Source: Morinoia aosen
Lineage: Eukaryota > Arthropoda > Malacostraca > Amphipoda > Talitridae
NCBI GenBank assembly: GCA_030386875.1
Contig: CM059559.1
Span: 67,594,392-67,658,391, forward strand
Length of the DNA: 64,000 nt
Direction: 5' to 3'
The position numbers and the translations under genes are program-made. Shown here one piece after another: positions 35,100-46,800 of the stretch (the stretch's first letter is position 1; the number at the start of each line of letters is the position of its first letter). The notes beneath the pieces are model-generated. The model was given only the letters and a program-made list of their open reading frames with translations. It had not been told where the DNA came from and did no database searches.

Positions 35100-36180
35100 C
35101 AATGATGGTCCAATCCTTCTACCTGTAATTTCTCCGCTGACAAGACTCTTAATTGAAGAGATTCACGTCGCAGTTGGCCATCTCGGAAGTGAGAGCATTT
35201 TAGCTGCTCTACGTAAGAGATACTGGGTTGTAAGAACGAATTCCTTGACTCGCAAGGTTGTCATCGAAGGCTTCCAGTGCCGAAAACTGCAATCAAAACC
35301 TCATGATCAGCTGATGTCTCAGCTTCCAGAAGCTCGAGTGAGCGGAGACTCTCTTCCTTTCACCAACACGGGTGTAGATTTCTTCGGCCCGTTCTACGTT
35401 GCCCAAGGAAGGAAAACTGAAAAAATGTACGGAGTAATTTTCTCGTGCCTGGCCAGCAGAGCTTTTCATTTGGAAATTGCAAGTTCTCTGTCCACAGATT
35501 CGTTTATCTGTGCTTTGACACGCTTCCTTTACCGGAGAGGCCAAATAACCTAATTCATCAACGACAACTGAACGATCTTCGTTTCAGGCAACAAGGAACT
35601 AAAAAAACATATTGAAGAATGGAATAGTTCAGTGGTGGAAATTAGTTGAGGCAACGAAACATCTCTTGGGTCTGTAATCCTCCGAGTGCTTTTAACTTCG
35701 GTGTCGTATATGAAAGAGAAATACGAACTGTCTGGAAAATATTAACGTCACTCTTGAATGAGCAGCACATCAAACTAACATCTTTGCACTTTGATGTGCG
35801 AAGTAGAAGCAATCATGAACGGTCGTCCCTTGACCGCAATTTCAGACGACCTCACGGATGCGGCAGCGCTTACCCCTCACCAGTTGCTACTTTTGAATTC
35901 CGGCATAACTTACCCGCCTGGGCTCTTCAAAAAGGAACACTACGGCCGGAGATGGTGGCTTCAAGTGCAGTATTTGGCTAACCTCTTTTGGACAAGATGG
36001 AGAAGAAATTATCTTTATAGATGCAGGAACGACAAAAATGGTAAGTTTCAAGAAAATCGAACGCGTGCGGCGACCTTGTGCTCGTAGCCGATGTTCAATT
36101 GCCTAGAAGCCAATGGCCATTAGGTAGAATTGTTGATGTTAATAAGGATACATTTGGATTCGTCCCAACAGCGAAAATAA
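35100..36180 (+). pseudogene. BEL/Pao integrase region, right-arm copy
   Basis: Better preserved than the left copy. The frame opens with an integrase zinc region (EEIHVAVGHLGSESILAALR, then C-x2-C-like FQCRK), then SLPFTNTGVDFFGPFYVA and GVIFSCLASRAFHLEIA, a stop-ridden middle, then EAIMNGRPLTAISDD, ALTPHQLLLLNSG and FWTRWRRNYL. It ends with LVLVADVQLPRSQWPLGRI. These are the usual landmarks of BEL/Pao integrases and their C-terminal domain. Stops near 35551 and in the middle segment make it inactive. Confidence 0.85.
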
Positions 36181-36305
36181 AGGGGTATTCGAGGTAAATC
36201 CTCGAGGTAAATCCTCCTAAAATTCGAGGTAAATCTTCGAATATCTCGGAAATAATTTCATTGTTCGTCCTATTTCTAAGCTGATTTTTTTCCTCTGTAA
36301 TAATG

Positions 36306-36742
36306 TGTTGAAAAATTTAGTATCTTGGATTTTAGGCACTGGTGTTGCCGCAGACAAAGCAGCGCGACCTTTATGTTCAAATCGGTTTGACTTCGTTGCC
36401 TCTTTGCCTGTGCTTGTACCACAGTATACATAAGACTTGTACTTCGCATTAGTTAGCGCAGGGATCGGTCGCGGCGTCGCCTCCGCCGGTGTTGCACATG
36501 CTGCACTTCGGTCGAGGCGTCTGTTTCGCTGTACGGTAGCTATTTTTATTCAATTTCTCTTATATGTTCTCTGTTAATATATTGCATATGCGCTTGTGTA
36601 AACTTTGTGTATCCCTTTCCAGACCAATATTTATGACCTGTTTGTGGTACCAATAAACGAGTGCTACTACTCGTGTTTGATAAACATTGTAGAACGTAAC
36701 AGGTCGTAGAGTACGGGATATGCGAAGTCGCACGACCTGACA
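36306..36742 (+). repeat. BEL/Pao 3' LTR, right arm
   Basis: Starts TGTTGAAAAATTTAG, ends CGACCTGACA, with AATAAA at 36652-36657. Mirror of 7616-8046. Confidence 0.55.
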
Positions 36743-37379
36743 AAATCCTGCTTCCCCGGGTAAGCGGCAAATTAGACCCTACAACAGTTATTACAACCCC
36801 TGTCATTACGACCATCCCCAATACAACCACCGTCATTACAAATACCAACACTAGACTGACACTGGCATCAGGCTGTCACCCACATCACAATGAGAGAGGA
36901 ACTGCAACTCTGCAGCTAACTCATAACTGCAGATTAGGTTACTATTCGACTGCAAAAAAAAATACGCCCAGTGATTTGAAAGTAAACACCAGTGTTTTCA
37001 TGCAGATATAGAAGTTAAAGCTTTCATTGAAAAATTAAGAGTTACGTGTTGTGTTCATGGAGTTTAATTTGAGTAAATAAATGGAACATGGCATATATTG
37101 ACAGCTGAATAGAAGAGTTTGAATTAATAGGAGGAATTAGTCGCGTTATAACTGCAAGAGGCATAGTCGAGTCCACCAGAACGTTTATTGAGCAATGTTT
37201 GCGAGAAGACCGGCACCCCCTTACATGAGGGGAGGAGGTGCGTTAGCCTTTTTTCGTTTGGCCTACACACACTCATTTTATGAATTTTTATTTTCAATAT
37301 GGAGGAGGTTGTGTGAAATCATGCGGAGACGCTTCAATCGTCTGTAGTTTCGTCATTCATTAATAACTCAAATTAGCAG
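36743..37379. other. Right-arm DNA with the Thr-rich open frame
   Basis: Mirror of 6978-7615. Nothing recognised beyond the low-complexity Thr-rich segment. Confidence 0.35.
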
Positions 37380-37498
37380 ATAGAGTCGGCGAACTTAGCG
37401 GTTTTGTGCTAGATAGTATGGGTATGTTGAATATTGACGAGTCTATTGTCAAGTCCATGAAGTTCAAACTTGCTGCGGCAGTTTTTCATAGCTTGTAG
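37380..37498 (+). pseudogene. Right-arm copy of the short conserved open segment
   Basis: Mirror of 6853-6977. Reads RVGELSGFVLDSMGMLN and SMKFKLAAAVFHSL before a TAG. Family unknown. Confidence 0.35.
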
Positions 37499-37539
37499 TC
37501 TTGAAAAAATACATCAGTTAAGAATAGACCTTTTGGAAT

Positions 37540-37752
37540 TTTATCTTTCGGTAATCTTTACTATATCGTCTTATTTTGTTATTGTTGAATAAATTTTTAT
37601 GTACATTTTGATCTAAAATGGCATGTTATGCTATATACACTCATCAATAAAGTCATGAAGCTGCTCTATTAGCGGTTATTCGTTAGTGCTGCGAATGCTA
37701 TTTTTCCAGGCTATTTCGTTATATTTAATAGCGATTAAACGTGTGGTCCCTA
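37540..37752 (-). mobile_element. hAT-related terminus, right arm
   Basis: Mirror of 6606-6820, ending GTGTGGTCCCTA. Related to, but older than, the complete hAT at 31901. Confidence 0.65.
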
Positions 37753-39390
37753 CTGATCATAATATACGTTGGACGGTCGATATCTCGAGACCATTTCTTC
37801 AATAGCTCTTCTTTCATTCCGTTCGACTTGTGGAGTAGTTAGTTTATGGTTATAATGAGTTTCGGATTTTCAAAAAAAAAATAATGGTGTGTATGTCTAT
37901 GATTACTCTGAGATCGTTAATATAGACAATTTTTTCTTCAGCTTGCAAGATGGCTCCTGACATTTAACCAGGAATGAAAATATAAATTAAAAACAGTTTA
38001 TTTTCAAGTTCAAACATGAAATCTTGGACATAGGTTTTGAAATATCTTAACATTAAATTCTTCAATGATAATAACACATTGGTATCGTAATACCCACGTA
38101 AAATTCTGAAACAAAAAATTAATGATCGGCAGAAAATCACAACACAAATAAATTTCCTCCGTTCCGTAATCTGATTTTGACAGTGCATTTAAATAGAAGT
38201 AACCAAGAAAAACACAATCCTCAAAACGCTTAATTGAAAAATACTTTCGTTAATGCGTACTTATGAAATAAAAGACAAAATCGCTTACTTTTATACAAAC
38301 ACCGCCATTACAATAGAAGCTAAAATACCTTAACTCAGAGATCTACAATTGCTATTCGTACATGGTTATTTTCATACCCATGCTAATTGTCGAAACACAT
38401 GATTTGGAGAAATGCACGAAAAAAATGCGCACCCTTCGTTGCGGTAGTCTGATTTTGGTATTGAATTTAAATACAAGTGACTAAGAAATCAAAATACATG
38501 TGATGCATGGCTTAAAACATGCCGTGGATTGTGCTATGGCATGGCATAATCCATGTGACGCAAGCTGAAAACGGCATCTCCTGTAAAATTGGTGTTGCGA
38601 TGTTTTTCTTTCATAAACCTTCACAACGCAGCTAATTATAATCTCTACGTTCTCTATGCCAGTCAGAAGAGCCTTTTCACTCTCATGTCCTGGTTCAAAC
38701 ATATTGTTAGGACTACAATTATTTAGCACAAACCAAAATCTTGTTTTAAGATTATACGAATGATTTCTTTTACTTTCCAAGAAATAATTGAAATTTTCTT
38801 CGGCAGTTCTTTTTTACGATGGAAGTTTTTATTCTGACATTAGAGGTGATTCATAGCCCTCATTACTTCGAGTCTCATACGCTTCATTATTTTTTCCGAA
38901 ATACCTTCAGTGTTATATTCGAGCTCGAAGGAGGACTCTGAATCATTTCTAGAAGCAGCCGATCATTCATCGTTCAAGGTTCGTGCCTGAATCCTCGTTG
39001 CAATAATTTTTGTCTTTTCCCAAAGAATTCTGTATTGAATAAAAAGTTATATGATGAAATATGTCATCACTTCATAATCAAACGCCAGGCGTGTATAAAT
39101 TTATAAATGAACTTCTCGTGAGTAATTTCTCCAACGTTATTACAATGAAAATGTGCGTGCTCGGTTGGTATCATAGATTCCATTTAAATTAAATGAAAAA
39201 TATATCCTCCGTTTACTTATGCATACGTCAAAAAATAGAGCGTGAAAATTGAATCTAATGTTGGTAATGAAATGCAGTATATCGCAAAAAAAAAACGATC
39301 CCTCAATTTCTTTCTAATAGGCCTACTTCTTGGTTGATAATATTCCATCCTTATGTAATAAAGGCCTCGTTCCTCTGTTCGTAAATACTA
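37753..39390. other. Right-arm DNA, mirror of 4985-6605
   Basis: Carries the right copies of the weak open frames described for 5331-6605, and the dispersed repeat segment at 39080-39280. Confidence 0.35.
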
Positions 39391-40623
39391 CACCTTTTCC
39401 ACTTCAAATTAATCTAAGTCAAGTTCAAATTAATCCGAGTCAAGTTCGAATTAATCCAAGTCAAGTTCAAATTAATCCAAGTCAAGTTCAAATTAATCCA
39501 ACCCTCAGTTGAGTTAAAAAAATGACAAAAATTTGTTAATTTGAGTTTTTGGTGTTAAATATGTATCGATTGGATGTGATAAACAAGACTGGTTTCGAGG
39601 ATTTATTTACACTCATAGATATTTATATACGTGAAATTCCACTCTAACACATATATGAAATCAAATACATGCATGTACAAAATATTATCATTGGACGATA
39701 TGCCGATTTAATCTTTAAAAGAAATATACATGTGGAATTCACTGAGTACTAATGCACGATTCCGTTCAATTTCAATTATATTTGTACTTTACTACCCAGA
39801 TACATTCTTGCATTAGCAATAACTTTTAAAATACTCATTTTATGAATATTTAAGTCGTGAAAATATTATATATTGAATTGTGAACATACAGAATTAAAAT
39901 CAGTATCAGGTTAGAAACATTGTTTCTTGTATTATTATTGTGTTTGGAAATGGATCCTACATTTCTTCACATTGACTGACACGGAATCAGGATGGGTGGT
40001 AAAATTTTTGTTAATGCTGAAATGTATGTGGGTAGTAACGTACAAGTATAAATTGTAATCAAACGGAATCGTACATTAGTACTCAGTGAATCGCATTTGT
40101 ATTTTTCTTTTAAAGATTAAATCTACATATCGTTCAATGATAACCTTTTGTATTTGCATGTATATGGTCTTATCGATGCGATAGTGGTATTTCACGTATA
40201 TAAATATCTATGGGTGTAAATAAATCCTCGAAACCAGTCTTGCTTATAACATCCTATATATACATATTTAACACAAAAAACTCAAATTAACAAATTATTG
40301 TCATTTTATAACTCAACTAAGGGTTCGATTAATTTGAACTTGACTCGGATTAATTTGAACTTGACTTGGATTAATTTGAACTTGACTCGGATTAATTTGA
40401 ATTTGACTTGGATTAATTTGAACTTGACTTGGATTAATTTGAACTTGACTTGGATTAATTTGAACTTGACTTGGATAAATTTGAACTTGACTCGGATTAA
40501 TTTGAACTTGACTCGGATTAATTTGAACTTGACTCGGATTAATTTGAACTTGACTCGGATTAATTTGAACCTGACTCGGATTAAATTGAACTTGACTTAG
40601 ATTAATTTGAAGTGAAAAAGGTG
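39391..40623. mobile_element. Foldback-type element (1233 bp) private to the right arm
   Basis: The ends CACCTTTTCCACTTCAAATT and their inverse are followed on both sides by 21-bp tandem repeats (ATTAATTTGAACTTGACTYG), about 5 copies at the left end and about 14 at the right. Further inward, more than 250 bp pairs in inverted orientation (39520-39800 with 40010-40310). A TA dinucleotide flanks both sides (39389-39390, 40624-40625). The left arm has the empty site near 4980. Long inverted repeats built of tandem subrepeats are the structure of Foldback elements. No protein is encoded. Confidence 0.85.
40328..40610 (+). repeat. 21-bp tandem array inside the foldback element
   Basis: About 14 units of ATTAATTTGAACTTGACTYG plus G. 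Open frames on both strands here are by-products of the array. Confidence 0.9.
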
Positions 40624-40689
40624 TAGTACACACGGCCAACAAAAGTGCCCGTCAAACAATTCCGTACACTTACCAAACGCCGTTCGTGG

Positions 40690-40831
40690 GTCAATTTAGC
40701 TCTGCATCTCGTTGGCGAGCAGCATTGCTTCGTCTTGCCATTTTGCGTTGATCATCCGATTGTCATCTGCGTTTTTCTTGCTGTCGAAGTCTTTGTACTT
40801 CTCTCTTGCGGTTGGACACATTTCTATCCAT
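40690..40831 (-). pseudogene. Right-arm copy of the Arg/Glu-rich fragment
   Basis: ATG at 40831. The frame matches the left copy (MDRNVSNRKRE) but contains an internal stop. Confidence 0.3.
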
Positions 40832-41792
40832 GGTGGTCTCTTATGCCGGAATTTTATTCTGAAATGTCTATTATCTCTTCGAAGCTTTTCAAGAAAATCA
40901 CAATTTGAAAACAATAACTCAAGTTCCAAAATCTTGGGCCTAATACTAAGTGGTAGCCAGGTTTCTGGTCAAACGAATTTGAAACATTTATTTTTGCATT
41001 ATCAATTAAAAATATCAAATCAACATGATGAATTTCAACAGAGAAAACTCCAAAGAAACTTCTATTTGTAAAAATAAACCGATTGCGTATTCTGGATGCC
41101 ATAATGCAGGTGAAAGGGAATTGAATCGCCACTGACAAAAAAATACAATAGAATTATTTCTTGTATTTCTTAAGCTTTATCCTTGTTGCTATCAAAGCTA
41201 TCGATTAGAAGAGGGGGCACACAAACGGACGGACGCGGCTCTTATTATTATAGTGATTTTTTTCCCTTTTTGGTTCGTAATTTATCCTGTGATATTGCAA
41301 CGGGCCTGCGTGTCTGCACTTACTCACAGGTGTTCTTGGTTAGTTGTTTGGTAAGTTGGTTGGCCCGTCTCTTTGTAATGCTCATGACCTTCTGACCACA
41401 ACGTGCGCCACCGTTGGCCTCGGAGGTAATTTTCATGATGCTGCGGGAAGACCAGACGTCACACACTTTTCGAAAAAACTTATTTGAACCTAATGAGAGG
41501 ATGGTGGAGTTAAATTTTAAAAAGATCTGATAACAATTTACTTTAAATTGGAATTGAATATTTAACTTCAGTTTTACCAACTGCATCCAAAGTGTTCAGG
41601 ATGCTTAAAAACGGAATCTGTGATTTGAAGAACATTTTAATTGACTGTACTACTCGTATTAGGATGTATATATTGTGTCAAATGAAAATATCGAATACAG
41701 TAGTTTTTTACGTATCATGTACGCTAGTAAATAATGATGCACAGTTGTTGTTTGCTTGGTTTATCCGTCTCTATGTGGCGCACATAAGAATG

Positions 41793-42313
41793 ATTACTGA
41801 CTCATCCTATGATACGAGTTTCACCAGTGTGCAATTACAAGAACATTATAATCTTGGGTACTATTAGGATGGATATATTTTTTTGTCATCCATATCTTGA
41901 GACGTAAGGAACTGTAGAATCCAATGATTTTTACCGGGTCTTTTATGCTAGTAGTAAAATAACGTAGGAAAACTTACCTCTCCATGGGTTTTTTCTTTGT
42001 TCCGGCACAGAGTTATTAATGGAAATATTACTTCAGAGAAACCCCTCCCACTGGGGATAATCGGAAAGTCTAGCACAGACGTTGTTGAACAAGAGAAAGG
42101 AATATGACTGCGTGTGCATAGAAAATATATCACATAAATGCGTAGAACTTTAAAAATAAAATTAATTTTCCGGCGAAAGCCTGAACACACATAGGTTCTT
42201 AGTTGGATGACAGGCAACAATAGGTTTCATGATGGCCAGCCCCCTAAGTAGTTGAAGGCCCAGTGAAGGAAACACGTAAATACACCTCGGGGGTTTGATA
42301 ACTTTTCGAGAAG
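41793..42313. other. DNA just beyond the visible palindrome partner
   Basis: 41800-41900 contains TATGATACGAGTTTCACCAG, also at 52455-52475 and, inverted, at 49180-49200. Nothing else recognised. It may still belong to the right arm. Confidence 0.4.
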
Positions 42314-42535
42314 GCCACTGTGACCGAGTGGTTAAGAACTTGCCCTGCACGGAAAGGTGCCGGCAGTTCGAATCCTTGCAGTGTCGCCCCATGATTTCTC
42401 CCCGCAGGGAAAAGTGAAAACTCAACCACAATTCTTCTCTCCAGCCAGGTGTCGGAAATGGGTCCCGATTTGACCGGGTGTACCCGTCCTGATGGTAGTT
42501 ATAAGGTATTTGCAAAAACAATATAAAAGATGATA
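42314..42535 (+). mobile_element. tRNA-derived SINE-like unit
   Basis: 42314-42385 is tRNA-like. Its ends GCCACTG and CAGTGTC pair at six of seven positions. It has an A-box-like TGACCGAGTGGTTAAG and a B-box-like CAGTTCGAATCC. The D-arm resembles tRNA-Ser or tRNA-Leu, but the anticodon arm does not fold cleanly, so I call it a SINE head, not a functional tRNA. The body to about 42535 is unrelated to the other SINE-like family here. Confidence 0.55.
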
Positions 42536-43915
42536 GGTATTAGGCTTGATTGATTGGAATAAAGAATCATTTTTTGCAATACAGATAAGAAAAAAAGGAA
42601 TCAGCTAAAAGGAGGTGGGTTGTCGATGAGATTTTCATTTGCATCAATACGAGAGTTAAATTTGCTAGAAGCCTCCAATGATTTTGAGATTATACGGAGT
42701 AGAAATTAATAACTGAGCTGCTGTAGTGAAAGTTCGGCTGTTGGTGACGGCGAAGAAAACTTCTGCACTTATTTTTCTCTTTTCCGGTGCACAACTACCC
42801 TGGCGAACAAAGACACAAAGAGAGAGAGAGAAAGACATGGAAAGAGAAAGAGAGAGTGAGACTTCTTTCCTTTCAATACTGTTCAATGAAAGATTTCGAA
42901 AATTTTCGTTCATATGTCACTCGAATTCTGTGTTTTCTTGCTTTTGATTGAATCTCCAATGTGTTTGCACAATATTTATTGCAGTAAACACATTGTTTCA
43001 TTAAATGCGTCAACTTTATAGGGCAATGATGTTTTTCCTCCACATCACGTAGTCGTAAAATGTTTTTTTTTGTTTGTTTTGCTTGTGTGATACAGTTTTT
43101 CATTTCTTAGGCTCTTTAGCATATTATCATAGCCTTATCTAGGGAGTTGATTTAACGTATTACAACAGGTGTGTCGTACATATTATGGTTGCCGTTGTAG
43201 AACTTTCCTTTGCATGTTTCTGGCATAGATTGACTCTTTTGTACCATAATTATTAGCATGAAAATATCCGAAATTTTTCGTGGGATTAAATTTGCTTCCT
43301 CCGAGCTCCTTGTGGGCATACTATTTGCTACATGGCAGTGAAAACATAGTACTGGATGTCGGCCTCATAGTCTTGAACGTAGAATTGTTTTTATCCACCA
43401 GTTTTACTCTCAAAAATAATTCCTTGTATCGCAAATTCCTGAGCTCGAATTTCGATGTAAGTGCACACTAAAAAAGTGCTCTCAAAAATGCATCGTCACT
43501 GGAATTTCTGCTTTCAAATTGTAGCTACATATATTATCAGACCTTGATTGAGACTAAAAGAATCCATTGTTCTCAATCCTCTGTTTCAGCTAGTGACATG
43601 GGTATTATAAAGCCCATGCAAGTATCGGCTAAGAGTCCTAACTTCGAGATATTTCAAAAACGAATGATGTTTTTCTTATCCCCTTTATTAGAAATGTAAA
43701 CTCTCTTTCTTTTCTTTCCATATCTACTGTAAACACGTGATCAAAAATACGCCAGAAGTCAACGTATTCTCAGTTAAGGTAGGTCTTAATAAAATCCTAA
43801 CCTAATCTGTTCTTACTATTAGAATTCATTGAATCTACAATTTCAATGCCGCGCATCTTTTTACAAATAATCGAAAAACATTTCTTCCTTAGGTGAAGTC
43901 TAAAGTAGTTAATAA
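42536..43915. other. Non-coding DNA
   Basis: Purine-rich run of AGAGAG near 42810-42860. The stretch 43585-43680 is related to 35020-35110. No gene seen. Confidence 0.4.
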
Positions 43916-45050
43916 GGGAACCATTTCCCCTTAGCTGCAGTCCAAAAGTCGATTCTCCCGATTTTTTTTTTTATTGCTTCAAATGAGTTTGAGATATGTC
44001 CCCGAATGTCTGTAAAAATATCTGGAACGTATCCCAGAGCTAGCGTCCCCCCGGGAGGGGGAGAGCATCCCCCTTACGGACCTTTTTTTTCATTTTTGAA
44101 CCTAGAGCAATGAAATTTTGTATACTGATAGGAAATGCAATTTAGAGTCATTGATCATTTATGACAAAATGGGATTTTCTAGAAAAGAAAATGGGAAATC
44201 ATAGAGAACGACATTTTTGTGGGGGTTTTCTAAATGCTTCTTCTCCTACAGTTTTTGAGCTACAGTAAAGATTTTGGTATCATTGGATGCAGAATAACGT
44301 GGACATTCCAAAAACTTGAATGCTTTTCCTCAAATTTCCAATATAAAAATTTAAAAAATTAAAAAGAAAAAAAATCAAAATATTCACAAGAAAATTCAAA
44401 TTTATGACGTCATAACTCTGAAACAAGAATGAATTTTGAAAAACTTCTCAATACATTATAAAGCCCTTGTTTTTCTGCATCCAATGATACCAAAATCATC
44501 ACTGTAGCTCAAAAACTGGAGGAGGAGAAGCATTTTTTTTCTTAAAAATAGGTTTGATAAAAAAGTAAGTTATCAAGACGTTTGTCGTTATAACTCCGAA
44601 GTTTACAAAGCTAGAGCAATGCGGTTTGTTGCATTTGAAAGTGACATGTTTGCTCTATCTAATTTATTGAGGCATTTCCACAATTTTTTCTGTAAAGCTT
44701 TCCGTAGACTTTTTTACCCTAAAAGTATAACTTTTGCCCTGACCCTTACAAAAAAAATTCATTTAAAATCTGAATGAAATAAATCAGAAAATCCCCCAAT
44801 AAATTAGATAGAGCACCCGTTTGACCTTCAAATGCAACAAACCGCATTGCTCTAGCTTTGTAAATTTCGAAGTTATAATGAATAATGTATGTATATAATT
44901 TGTTTTTTTTAATAATTAATTTTCTATGCCCTGAGGAAAAATTTTTCTTTAAACAAAAGTTGTTACAAATGTGGAGATCTAGTAGTCTGCAAATTTTCAT
45001 AGACGTAAGTCCAATAGAAAAGAAGTTTCAGTTTTTTGGAAATGGTTCCC
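43916..45050. mobile_element. Candidate TIR element with nested inverted repeats (1135 bp)
   Basis: Perfect 13-bp ends GGGAACCATTTCC and GGAAATGGTTCCC bound it. Inside are two inverted pairs: about 44235-44280 with 44475-44520 (TTGGTATCATTGGATGCAGA), and about 44585-44690 with 44790-44880 (GCTAGAGCAATGCGGTTTGT). No target duplication was found and no transposase is encoded. Confidence 0.5.
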
Positions 45051-46567
45051 GTGTTTTTGCAAAAAAATTGTGATGGGCTTCTATACTTTCTTACTGTACG
45101 ACGGGAGAGATTTAAATTTTTTAGTTGGCATGTCATTTTAATTATGTAACTTCTTGCTTAGAAGAAATCTCTACGGTTGCACGATATTTGTGAGAGTTAC
45201 AACACACATTGCACTTTCGACTCTCGCGAACTCTATGTTGAACCGAAATCCCACTTGCATTCAATGGATATGTGTACCATTGTTAGTGACAAAATAAAAT
45301 AAACACCTAGAAATAAGAGAATACGGGCATGAAACTTCTCGAGAAAGTTGAGTCATCAGTTTTTCTCCTATATTTCGATTGAATTGTACTGAGCTGAAGA
45401 TGCTTTCACGTTTATTTCGAATATTTTTATAATTATAATTGTATTGCGTCGATACATTTATATATGATTTTTTGAAGGTGAAAACTTCAACCAATAAAGC
45501 TTGAATTAAGCACACATCGTTTGATATAATGACAGGAGAAATTATATAATTTGTTTTATGTCTGGAACAGAACACATGTACTGGATTCCTTACCAGTTAC
45601 CATCTCACTCGAACATTTCCATTCGAATGCTTTATATTCAAATGAAATGAATAGCGAAAATTCTTTCAATCTTTCTAACTCCTTTGCCATAGACCTCTGT
45701 TCTCATCTAGGCTGAGAAAAAATGTTTGAGTGATTGTAAAGGCTAGAGGAAAGTGTTAGCTTTAAATTGAGACAAGTTTTATGTTTTCAGATCCATTAGA
45801 TCAGAATCTAGAGTATGGTTAAATTGACTCTGCATCTAGGAAGTAAGAGTATATGCGGATGATCGTTCGCGCGACCGGTCGAAAATTTGGCCATCGACTT
45901 TAATTTCCTTCTGGATCACCGAAGAAGAAAAAGAACTTGTGTATTCATTGGCGCGAAAAGAAGTCGGTGTAAGGTCTCCAGAACTGATCAGACTGCGATT
46001 GTCGGTGAATTTCAATATTATTATCGTTTTCACTTTTAACTTAGTTCTATGATCATAACCATTTAATTAAGTGTATCTGCATTGCAATAATTAAAAAGAC
46101 AATTTAAAATTAGAAAATATTAAATTGATTAATGCCAAAATCATTATTCTTGCAATTTACATAACTTATTCATTGCTTCCTAGACTTTGAATTTTAAATT
46201 CTCCATTGTGGAGATTAATTTCATTTTAAAAATCATTCATCAAACATTTTTGAATACTGTAACAATGTAGAGTGCCTGCCTACAAGATATTTCTGTATGG
46301 ATTTTAAAATATGGAATAATAAATTATTCATTGGTTTTTAGATAAATAGACAAATTACCAATTTACATTTAATACAGATGTGTTCTGATTAGCCACTCCT
46401 TGAAAATTACTAATTAAAAATTAAAAATTTATCTGCGTTGAAGTAATTGAATGCTTGGTTCATTATCAGGTTGTGATCTCTTTTAAGTTAAAGTGATTGA
46501 TATATGCATGTAATCTGCTGTGAATTGAGAGTGGATTACTTTTGAGTTACTTTTCTTATCTTTTACC
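45051..46567. other. Mostly non-coding DNA with one ambiguous coding island
   Basis: At 45836-46033 a more GC-rich patch is open on both strands: 65 codons from an ATG on the minus strand (with LTPTSFRANEYTSSFSSS) and a similar length on the plus strand (with TEEEKELVYSLARKE). It could be a single exon, but I cannot choose the strand. Confidence 0.3.
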
Positions 46568-46800
46568 CAGGGTTGCGGAGTCGGAGTCGGAGTCGGGAGT
46601 CGGAGTCGCCGGAGTCGGATGTTTTAGGGTGGAGTCGGAGTCGGAGTCGGAGTCGCTTCTCTGAAGTGTGGTGGAGTCGGAGTCGGAGTCGCTACTCTGA
46701 AGTGTGATGGAGTCGGAGTCGGAGTCGGAGTCGCATATCCGAATGTGGTGGAGTCGGAGTCGGAGTCGGAGTCGGAGTCGTTCATTCGGATGTGGTAGAG
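46568..46800 (+). repeat. GGAGTC hexanucleotide array, forward
   Basis: Begins AGGGTTGCGGAGTCGG and contains blocks of (GGAGTC)n separated by about 25-bp linkers. The reverse counterpart is at 53285-53580. Confidence 0.9.

Larger units (their letters stand above)
20690..41792 (-). repeat. Right arm of the giant inverted repeat
   Basis: This is the mirror of the left arm, longer because it carries private insertions: a MITE at 28828-29378, a hAT at 31901-34841 and a foldback element at 39391-40623. Each insertion can be delimited against the empty site in the left arm. The position 41792 is only where comparison stops, because the Gypsy LTR blocks the left partner there. It need not be the true end of homology. 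Confidence 0.95.

Noticed and set aside
40298-40642. 100-codon frames on both strands rich in Asn-Leu-Thr or Gln-Ile-Asn-Pro
   Set aside because: By-products of the 21-bp tandem repeat inside the foldback element.
3827-41792. Palindrome as a simple sequencing foldback artefact
   Set aside because: Foldback reads give identical arms. Here the arms differ by about 5 percent in places and by several insertions with intact target duplications. A haplotype misjoin is still possible and is stated in the findings.
42314-42385. A functional tRNA-Ser or tRNA-Leu gene
   Set aside because: The A and B boxes and acceptor stem fit, but no clean anticodon stem can be drawn and the sequence continues into a SINE-like body.
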